DNA of 12,071 nt. It comes from Microcystis aeruginosa W13-11. GTDB lineage: Bacteria > Cyanobacteriota > Cyanobacteriia > Cyanobacteriales > Microcystaceae. The DNA lies in contig JAADBR010000145.1 of NCBI GenBank assembly GCA_009995705.1, positions 1-12,071 on the forward strand, in the 5' to 3' direction. This document shows, piece by piece, positions 6,697 to 12,071 of this stretch (positions are counted from its first letter, which is position 1; every line of letters starts with the position of its first letter). The notes below the pieces were generated by a model. That model saw only the letters and a program-made list of their open reading frames with translations. It was not told where the DNA came from and ran no database searches. Position numbers and translations under genes: made by a program.

Positions 6697-7392
6697 ATGT
6701 TAAGAATAATTAGCGACTTTGACGGCCCGATAATGGACGTATCGGAGCGATATTACCAAGTTTATCAATACTGTTTACAGAAAACCGCCTATAAAGGTCA
6801 AATTATTGGGGAATTATCGAAAGCGGAGTTCTGGCAGTTAAAACGGGATCAGGTTTCTGAGAAGCGTATCGGGGAAATGTCAGGATTAGATGAAGATCAG
6901 TCCAGGAAATTTGCCCATCTTCGTCGTCAAATTGTCCATACTTTACCCTATCTTGTCCACGATCGCCCGGTGGTTGGTTCTTTGGAAACTCTCCAGAAAA
7001 TCCAAGATTTAAAGATCGATTTAGTCGTGATGACGATGCGGCGGGTATCTGAGCTAGATCATGCCTTTAATCACCACGATATCGGTCGTTTTTTCGCCTC
7101 TAATCGTCGTTATTGTCTAAATAATAATTACACCAAAACCAACGACGTGCGCGATAAAACCCTGCTTATGGCTAAGGCCGCTAAGGAACTGCCAGCGGCT
7201 GCCGATACCTGGATGGTGGGGGATACGGAAGCGGATATTGCCGCCGCTAAGAGCCAAAACATCAAGGTTATTGGCGTATTATCGGGGATTCGCAGCCGTT
7301 CCCGTTTAGAGAGCTACGAGCCTGATTATATCGTCAATAACCTTGGGGAAGCAGTGGACGTGATCTTAGGATCCCTACGAGCGTTCGGTTAA
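6697..7392 (+). CDS. HAD-superfamily hydrolase (phosphatase-like)
   Basis: A 231-aa member of the haloacid dehalogenase superfamily, expected to be a cytosolic Mg-dependent phosphatase. Motif I is DFDGPIMD at 7-14, with nucleophile D7 and acid/base D9. Motif II is T113 in VVMTMRR. A motif III lysine is likely K154. Motif IV is GDTEAD at 175-180 with D176 and D180. The insert between motif I and II (about 20-90) is helical, as in phosphoglycolate-phosphatase-like C1 cap members. Motif I normally sits at the extreme N-terminus, so the ATG at 6697 fits better than the TTG at 6658. GAGAAG at 6681-6686 is a possible ribosome-binding site. The substrate is unknown. The gene converges on the CPP1-like gene and shares four bases (TTAA) with it. 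Confidence 0.82.
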   Translation: MLRIISDFDGPIMDVSERYYQVYQYCLQKTAYKGQIIGELSKAEFWQLKRDQVSEKRIGEMSGLDEDQSRKFAHLRRQIVHTLPYLVHDRPVVGSLETLQKIQDLKIDLVVMTMRRVSELDHAFNHHDIGRFFASNRRYCLNNNYTKTNDVRDKTLLMAKAAKELPAAADTWMVGDTEADIAAAKSQNIKVIGVLSGIRSRSRLESYEPDYIVNNLGEAVDVILGSLRAFG

Positions 7393-8009
7393 CGGAAAAA
7401 ACTACTAATCACCCAAAAGATCAGAAAAGTGATGAGCGCATAAATCTGGCGATCACCGAAAATATTCAAATCAGCCTTGGCCGCTAAACTGGCTAATCCT
7501 GCTCCCAGAGCGACTCCTAGCACTAAACCAGCGAGAGTGAATAGTAAGGCGCGGCCAAAACGTTTTTCTTTGCGGTTGAAAAAATAGATATTAACGAAAA
7601 CGCCAAAAGCTAAGAGCAGCGGTAAAAGGGAGCCACTGGGATCGGGAACTAACAGCGTTATTGCTCCTAAACAAGCGTAAATCACTGCTGGTGCACCGAT
7701 ATCCTGTGCAGAAGGTGTATCGATTGAGCTTCGCCACCAGTTAGGAGATTTACTGCTAGTAACTGGTTTACTTTCCACTGGAATCGTCAGACGTTCGGGA
7801 AAACGAATGCGATCGGGTACTTTAATCCTACCTTCCTGTCGCATCCGCAGTCGATCCATGAGGACAGAATCGTAGGCCGCCTCGATCGATTCGACAATTT
7901 TGCTATCATTCTGATACTGCTGCACCAGTCTTCGTTTGGCCTCTTGAATTTCTTCAAAAGAGGATTCTTCAGTAACCCCAAGTTGTTCGTAGGGATTCTG
8001 TTCACTCAT
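7389..8009 (-). CDS. CPP1-like (DUF3353) J-like membrane protein
   Basis: This 206-aa protein has an N-terminal degenerate J-like domain (NPYEQLGV at 5-12, then a helical stretch to about 60) without the HPD tripeptide. A linker follows, then four hydrophobic segments near 107-121, 127-145, 153-176 and 187-204. The order matches the CPP1-like/DUF3353 family of cyanobacteria and chloroplasts. The plant member CPP1 is reported as a chaperone-like factor for protochlorophyllide oxidoreductase; a role in thylakoid assembly here is an inference. The start is decided by a perfect AAGGAGG (8017-8023 on the minus strand), which lies 7 bases from the ATG at 8009 but only 1 base from the upstream ATG at 8015. 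It lies 86 bases downstream of the CIA30 gene on the same strand, so co-transcription is possible. Confidence 0.82.
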   Translation of the reverse strand: MSEQNPYEQLGVTEESSFEEIQEAKRRLVQQYQNDSKIVESIEAAYDSVLMDRLRMRQEGRIKVPDRIRFPERLTIPVESKPVTSSKSPNWWRSSIDTPSAQDIGAPAVIYACLGAITLLVPDPSGSLLPLLLAFGVFVNIYFFNRKEKRFGRALLFTLAGLVLGVALGAGLASLAAKADLNIFGDRQIYALITFLIFWVISSFFR

Positions 8010-8016
8010 GAACATA

Positions 8017-8023
8017 CCTCCTT
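8017..8023 (-). promoter_or_regulatory. Consensus ribosome-binding site that fixes the CPP1-like start
   Basis: AAGGAGG on the minus strand, 7 bases before the ATG at 8009. It is the strongest Shine-Dalgarno sequence in the window and suggests efficient translation. The ATG at 8015 is too close to be used with it. Confidence 0.75.
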
Positions 8024-8095
8024 AATTGTGCTCCCGATAGTCATGATCTTAACCCGATGTTCTGTAGTTTAACTTGAGATGCAAGCTTATTTAAA

Positions 8096-9157
8096 TTAAT
8101 TAAGTTTAGCGAAAATCTGGGTAGAATCGATCGCTTCGTAGGGATAACCACTGGCATCTAAAAGGCTTTTTTCGGCGATTTCTCCTTCCTTAACGATAAT
8201 TAAGCGGTTTTTACCCCCGTAGGCCTTAATTGTGACAATTTCTAAAGCAAATAATCCTGGGGAGAAACGGGGATTTAAAGCCCCATCGTACTCGAATTTA
8301 CTCTGCATTAACTGCAAAGCATAGACGCTACTGCTATCAAAGGGTGCTGCCTCCCGCAGGGTTTTGGCCCGCAGCACTGGGATTAAATCGCCAAAAGGAA
8401 TAGAAATCGTTTGCAGGGTGCGATCAAGTGTATCAAAAGAATAACAGTAACCGATGCCGTCCCAACGTCCTTCACAACGCAGAATTAATTTATAGCGTTT
8501 TCCGTCCCCTTGTACCTGTAATTCTATTCCCTCGTAGTTAGATAAATTTAGGGGAGGATTCAGGTTTCTGGTACGAACTGAGGCAAAACCGCCATTATTT
8601 TCGGTTCTAACGATGCCAGAAAAGAGAGCGCGTCCTCCGGTTAGGGTTATCTGACTCTCGCTTACTCCTCCCATTACCACATCATCCACCGCACCCCAGA
8701 TTTCTTTGATGTCACTGCTGGGATTGCTAAAGTCAAAGAGGGTTTGTTCGGCGATTATACTGGGATTTTTCAGTAAATCGAGTAAATTAGCTAAACTATG
8801 GCGGTTATTCTCCCCTTGACAGTAGATAATCTCATCAATCCCCATGAACAATTGCGGGGTTTGCAGAGCGAATAAATCGGCATTTTCGCCGAATAATTGA
8901 CGAGCATCATCAATATTATCAACTAAAGCGCGGATTTGATAGTTTTGCTGCTGTAGTTGAGCGATTACCTTTCTACCGATCGCGTTTTCACCACCAATGA
9001 CTAAAATAGTCTTCATGCCTTGCTCATTTGTTAGCTGAATTTTTTTATCTTCCCCGAAACCGAGCAGTTTTTGCAGACAACTCCAGAGGGGAATACTATC
9101 AAAATAGTCGAGAGTTTGCCAAAATCTCTGAAAATCCCAGTTTTTTGACTCAGCCAT
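8096..9157 (-). CDS. CIA30-domain protein with reduced Rossmann parts
   Basis: This 353-aa protein has a clear CIA30 (complex I intermediate-associated protein 30) domain at about 139-313: FDFSNPSSDIKEIWGAVDDVVMGG, then GFASVRT, GYCYSFDT and SKFEYDGALNP. Cyanobacterial relatives usually wrap this domain in a full NAD(P)-binding epimerase fold of nearly 500 aa. Here only its first strand-helix units remain (49-105), with a nucleotide loop GGENAIG (55-61) that lacks the usual middle glycine. After CIA30 there is only a short piece (to 353) resembling the later Rossmann part. Nucleotide binding is therefore doubtful. The first 48 residues form a separate helical extension. AAGGAG at 9167-9172, 9 bases upstream, supports the ATG at 9157. 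Role: probably assembly or stability of a membrane complex (inference). Confidence 0.8.
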   Translation of the reverse strand: MAESKNWDFQRFWQTLDYFDSIPLWSCLQKLLGFGEDKKIQLTNEQGMKTILVIGGENAIGRKVIAQLQQQNYQIRALVDNIDDARQLFGENADLFALQTPQLFMGIDEIIYCQGENNRHSLANLLDLLKNPSIIAEQTLFDFSNPSSDIKEIWGAVDDVVMGGVSESQITLTGGRALFSGIVRTENNGGFASVRTRNLNPPLNLSNYEGIELQVQGDGKRYKLILRCEGRWDGIGYCYSFDTLDRTLQTISIPFGDLIPVLRAKTLREAAPFDSSSVYALQLMQSKFEYDGALNPRFSPGLFALEIVTIKAYGGKNRLIIVKEGEIAEKSLLDASGYPYEAIDSTQIFAKLN

Positions 9158-9233
9158 AAATTTTATCTCCTTGCTGCCATTAATTTTTATTTTATCGAGT
9201 TAATTTGGCTGTTTGAGATCAAAAGCTCTCCTA

Positions 9234-9282
9234 GAAAAATCAAAAATCCTCCGTTAGGTGAGGCAACTCCAAGACAGGAGGA
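9234..9282 (-). terminator. Likely intrinsic terminator reading leftward
   Basis: On the minus strand an 8-bp stem (9274-9282 against 9247-9254, one bulged base at 9276) is followed by the T-rich tract TTTTTGATTTTT (9235-9246). It would stop transcription coming from the IS element, or from whatever minus-strand gene lay there before the insertion, ahead of the CIA30 gene. The loop is long at 19 bases. Confidence 0.4.
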
Positions 9283-9442
9283 GAAAAAAGACAAGAGACA
9301 ACTATCCTACCCATAAAACCGAAGATGATGTCAAATTTATCTGTGCTTTTAGATATTTTGACCCGATAGGGGCTCGAGAACTTACTTTTGCATGATATTA
9401 ATTCTAGCAAAAAATATTTTGGCCTTATTCGATTCCATACTA
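9283..9442. other. Non-coding stretch between terminator and IS element
   Basis: About 160 AT-rich bases with no supported gene, repeat or RNA. The last two bases (TA, 9441-9442) are the left copy of the target duplication of the IS element. Confidence 0.5.
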
Positions 9443-9463
9443 TAGTGTGCCTAAATGAATTGT
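9443..9463 (+). repeat. Left terminal inverted repeat of the IS630 element
   Basis: Pairs with 10763-10783 at 18 of 21 positions. The preceding TA at 9441-9442 is the target duplication. Confidence 0.85.
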
Positions 9464-10687
9464 GAAAAAGCATCGTATTTCTTAAGGTTAGGAAAATTAA
9501 ATAATTGAAATTTGGCAAAAAACTCGAACAAGCGTTTAACCACTCGAAAATTTTTGGCCAACCAATAAAATCTTCTCAAAAGATTTTTTAACTGTAGCCA
9601 AATTGCTTCTACTGGATTTTCTTCGGGAGCGTATCGAGCAAATTTATGACAGGTAATCTGCCAATCTTCTGGGGATAAACCCTGATTTTGTTCAGTAAGG
9701 AATTTGATCATCTCTTCTCCCGAATGATAGGAAGCTCCATCCCAAATAATCAGTATTTTTCGCCCAGGGTTGCTTTGAATTAGTTTTTTCAAAAAATCTA
9801 CTGTATTCTCGACCTTACCTACTTTGTAAGGAGCTAAAATAAATTCTTTTCCCACTAAATTTAGTAAGGATTCAGGTGTCTCAAATGCAGTCACAGAGCG
9901 GCTTCTAAAATCTCAGAACTCGCTAAACTAACAGTTTTATTCTCAATAAGCACGAAAATTAAGGCTTTCAGCGTTAGGGGTTGACTGCTTTTTGTATGAC
10001 CTGAATCCTTACTAAATTTAAAGCTCCATAATAAGTTTGTCTCCCTTTTTCATTCTTAATTTTTACCAAAGTTTTTTTGGGTAACTCTGAGGGATTTTGA
10101 CCTTCTTTTAGTCTTTCTTTAATAAAGTTCCAGAGATGACCTAGAACATCTTTCCAGACCAGATGACATTCATCAAGCAAGTACACCGCAAGCTTTCCCG
10201 ACTGAATCTCCTCTTTTTTGCGCTCCAATAATTGACTGATTTCTTCATTCTTTTTTTTGACCTCTTCTGGATCTTTTTTCGGGTTTACTTGTTCCGCCTT
10301 TTGCCAGCTAATTCTCGCTTCTTTTAGCAATTGGTAGTAGCTCTGTCTCGATTTAAACACAACCTCATAAGTTTCTAGTACATAAGTTTCTGGCTCCCAA
10401 ATATCCCAGTGACTCTGGTTGATAATCCATTGAATTAATTCTTGTTTTTCCTCGGCATTTAGATAGGGTCTCGAACCTTTATACTTCAAGATAATCCCCT
10501 CAATTCCTGCTGAAATAAATTCCTTTTTCCACTTAGCAATGAATCCGGGGGTCACTCCAATAATTTCTTGAATTGCTCTATAAGCGTATCCCGACAAAGC
10601 CAGCTTAACCACTAAGACTCTTTTCAGTTACCTGGAATCGGGATTAGTTTTGATGAACTCTTCGAGAATTTGAAGTTCTGCTTCCAT
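9451..10687 (-). pseudogene. IS630-family DDE transposase, doubly disrupted
   Basis: The original gene starts at the ATG at 10687, with GGAG 6 bases upstream (10694-10697), and ends at the TAG at 9451-9453. Codon 20 is TAA (10628-10630), where relatives carry a coding codon. The second lesion is the MITE plus target duplication (157 bases), which shifts the frame. Without the MITE the protein is 359 codons long, the family's usual size. It has an N-terminal helix-turn-helix region (about 28-65), first Asp D172 in LLDECH, second Asp D264 in IIWDGASYH, and Glu E308 in PEENPVEAIW. All three catalytic residues survive. The two open pieces seen now (10612-9974 and 9894-9451) are not separate genes. 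The second borrows a GTG start from the MITE. Confidence 0.88.
9856..10020. mobile_element. 149-bp MITE with IS66-type ends inside the transposase gene
   Basis: The element proper is 9864-10012. It has perfect 14-bp inverted ends GTAAGGATTCAGGT. A conserved subterminal GCAGTCA lies about 23 bases in from each end, giving an imperfect repeat of about 30 bp. It is flanked by an 8-bp duplication TAAATTTA (9856-9863 and 10013-10020), itself palindromic. Ends starting with GTAA and an 8-bp duplication are known hallmarks of the IS66 family. The element has no transposase gene and would depend on an IS66 enzyme in trans. Removing 149+8 bases rejoins the IS630 transposase in frame, which confirms the boundaries. 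Confidence 0.85.
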
Positions 10688-10762
10688 GGGATTCTCCAAA
10701 CACTTATATTTGTCTTCCTTTTATTCTAAAATATTTCGGGATTGTTGTCGGCATTCTAGTTT

Positions 10763-10783
10763 ACATATCATTTAGGCGCACTA
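10763..10783 (-). repeat. Right terminal inverted repeat of the IS630 element
   Basis: Reverse complement of 9443-9463 with three mismatches. It is followed by the TA duplication at 10784-10785. Confidence 0.85.
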
Positions 10784-10898
10784 TATCTAAGTTTTTAAGC
10801 TCATTAAAACTACTAATTTGCCATAACCAGTCTAGAGAGCCAACGGGAGGAAGCTGTAAAAGTTGTGGAGTCAATCAACAATCATTCCCGAAAATGTC

Positions 10899-10928
10899 TT
10901 GACTATCGAACCCCATTTGAGCTATTTT
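10899..10928 (+). promoter_or_regulatory. Possible promoter of the TPR gene
   Basis: TTGACT at 10899-10904 and TATTTT at 10923-10928 are separated by 18 bases. The start would fall near 10935, about 57 bases ahead of the ATG at 10993. The -35 box is good and the -10 box is weak. Confidence 0.35.
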
Positions 10929-10992
10929 ATCAAATATGATCCAATAGTGATGCAATTCAGATTTGAGCTTACTACAAATTTTTTTAATCATT

Positions 10993-11943
10993 ATGCCACA
11001 ACAATCTTTAATCCCTAAAACCCCGACAGATCAAGCCCTCCCCACACCCCTAGCACAAAATAGTTTAAATGTCAAGTTTTTTAGAAAAATATTTTTATTG
11101 TCTCCCCTGTTGTTTTGGGGATTATTTGGTTTAGAAATTAGCTCAGTTAAAGCATTAGAAAACCTACAATGTCCTGTCATTTCTAAGGAAGAGGTTGATA
11201 CTAATGCTCTTAAAAGAGAAATTGCTAATTATTCGGCCACTCTGCGAGTCTATCCTAGTGATCTGGGTACGATTAAACTTTATCTTCAACGGGGAATGGC
11301 CCGGGAAAAAATCAACGATCAAAACGGTGCGATCGATGATTTTAGTCAATACATTTGGTATAGTAATTATAATGCTCCCGCCTTCAAAGATAGACAGTTA
11401 CTAGCTCAAGCCTATTATCAAAGAGGTGTGTTAAAATTAGCCCTGGTGATTGAGGGAGAAGAAACCCCTATAGCTGAGGAAATCCCTGTTATTGGGGAAG
11501 AAACACCCTTGGTTGAGCGAGAAAGCCGAATTAAGGATCAGCATCAGCTAAAATTATTGGAAGCTGCCCGCTCGGATTTTTAGCAAGCCTTTAAATATAA
11601 TCCCAATAAAAGCGAAGTTTACTTTAACCTAGCAATTATTGCATCTTTGCTCAATCATCAATCCTTGGCTTTAGATTATTACCAGCGTTTCATCGGTTAT
11701 GAAACTGAAGATTATCGCGGCTATTATCATCGAGGACAGCTATACTCTCAGTGGGGAAATTATGCAGAGGCTATCAAAGATTATGATCTAGCCATTTTAT
11801 ACAAACCCGATCTAATTGAAGGCTATTATAATCGGGCCATAGCTTTAGAAAAGATAGGGGGAAAACGAGAGGCTTTTAAAGATTATAAAATCGTTTTAAA
11901 ATGCTCACCTAAATTCAGGGTAATCGCACGTCGTTTTGTATAA
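10993..11943 (+). pseudogene. TPR-repeat protein gene with an in-frame stop
   Basis: The reading frame runs 316 codons but contains one TAG at codon 197 (11581-11583). TPR sequence continues in the same frame on both sides: LEAARSDF before, QAFKYNPNKSEVYFNLA after. A single CAG-to-TAG change is the simplest explanation. An apparent signal or anchor segment lies at about 28-53 (KFFRKIFLLSPLLFWGLFG), so the product would be exported or membrane-bound. TPR units lie near 94-127, 135-205 (split by an acidic insert at 154-177 with GEETP twice), 208-236, 241-274 and 275-308. The last residues (308-316) no longer look like TPR, so the 3' end may be truncated. A TTG at 10963 would add ten residues, but the ATG at 10993 is preferred. 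A shortened 196-aa protein may still be made. Confidence 0.75.
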
Positions 11944-12071
11944 AATGTAACAGACATAGGTGACTGAATGTCGTGCCTAGCAGGGCGAACTGATATAAGT
12001 TAATCTGAGAGGAAGTAAAAAGTTACATAGTGTGGCAGTTGAGCATGGCATCCGGTTTTGGTCTCCTAGTT
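11944..12071. other. Unassigned 3' end, possible start of a group II intron
   Basis: No open frame of note. At 11973 the sequence GTGCCTAGCAGGGCG resembles the 5' end of group II introns. Those begin GUGYG and have an early small hairpin with a five-base loop; here GCC/GGC would enclose UAGCA plus one G. The fifth base is C instead of G, and the window ends about 100 bases later, so catalytic domains and any reverse transcriptase are out of sight. The call is weak. Confidence 0.2.

Larger units (their letters stand above)
9443..10783 (-). mobile_element. IS630-family insertion sequence, inactivated
   Basis: A complete 1341-bp element. The ends are 21-bp inverted repeats (9443-9463 and 10763-10783) with three mismatches; the outer part reads TAGTGTGCCTAAATGA on the left and TAGTGCGCCTAAATGA on the right. 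TA flanks both sides (9441-9442 and 10784-10785), the target duplication expected of IS630/Tc1-like elements. It carries one DDE transposase gene on the minus strand, which is broken. The transposase stop codon lies inside the left repeat. A 149-bp MITE has inserted within it. The well matched ends suggest the element could still be moved in trans by a related transposase. Confidence 0.88.
10688..10962. other. Right end of the IS and its non-coding flank
   Basis: Positions 10688-10783 hold the transposase leader and right inverted repeat of the IS630 element, followed by the TA duplication (10784-10785). From 10786 to 10962 I see no supported gene. Joining the two IS flanks (9440 to 10784) does not give me a recognisable interrupted gene. 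Confidence 0.5.

Noticed and set aside
9240..9518. Open frame of 92 codons on the minus strand
   Set aside because: It crosses the IS end and overlaps the transposase 3' end in another frame. It has no ribosome-binding site and odd composition.
9451..9894. Separate 147-aa transposase gene on the minus strand
   Set aside because: Its start (GTG) and first residues come from the MITE end. Removing the MITE fuses it in frame to the upstream transposase part.
10963..10992. TTG start of the TPR gene ten codons upstream
   Set aside because: It has no ribosome-binding site, and the ATG at 10993 gives a complete anchor segment.
11905..11963. TCACCTA/TAGGTGA inverted repeat at the end of the TPR gene
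   Set aside because: A 7-bp stem around a 45-base loop, with no T-run and no matching element ends. Probably chance.

Overview
The window looks like chromosomal DNA of a unicellular cyanobacterium, most likely Microcystis or a close relative. This rests on gene content and texture, not on a database match. The genes include a solanesyl-diphosphate synthase of the plastoquinone pathway, a CPP1-like (DUF3353) membrane protein, a CIA30-domain protein and a citramalate synthase. The texture includes three HIP1 octamers (GCGATCGC), moderately AT-rich DNA, phased heptanucleotide repeats between genes, and dense small mobile elements.

Layout. Positions 1-136 are non-coding and rich in hairpins. An ABC-2 type permease (137-916) and a conserved protein of unknown function (981-1445) follow on the plus strand. 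Next comes a VapBC-type toxin-antitoxin pair (1623-2329) with a 4-base overlap, then a zinc-ribbon plus two-helix membrane protein (2388-2912). cimA lies on the minus strand (3018-4658) and is bracketed by inverted copies of a heptamer repeat. A small membrane protein (4892-5437) converges on sds (5434-6405, minus). A HAD-type hydrolase (6697-7392) converges on the CPP1-like gene (7389-8009, minus). Both convergent pairs share four bases at their stop codons. A CIA30 protein (8096-9157, minus) lies upstream of the CPP1-like gene on the same strand.

The right part is mobile and decaying. A complete IS630-family element (9443-10783) is flanked by TA and has 21-bp inverted ends. Its transposase gene is broken twice: by a nonsense codon at codon 20, and by a 149-bp MITE (9864-10012) with IS66-style GTAA ends and an 8-bp target duplication. 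Precise removal of the MITE restores the reading frame. Beyond it lies a TPR protein gene (10993-11943) with a single in-frame TAG. The window ends in about 130 bases of unassigned DNA that may be the 5' end of a group II intron.

Most intact genes are housekeeping or conserved cyanobacterial genes: isoleucine precursor synthesis, plastoquinone side chain, and photosynthetic membrane assembly. They do not form one pathway. I did not find a convincing new multi-gene system. The most interesting items are the nested MITE, the opposed phased heptamer arrays, and the CIA30 protein with vestigial Rossmann halves.
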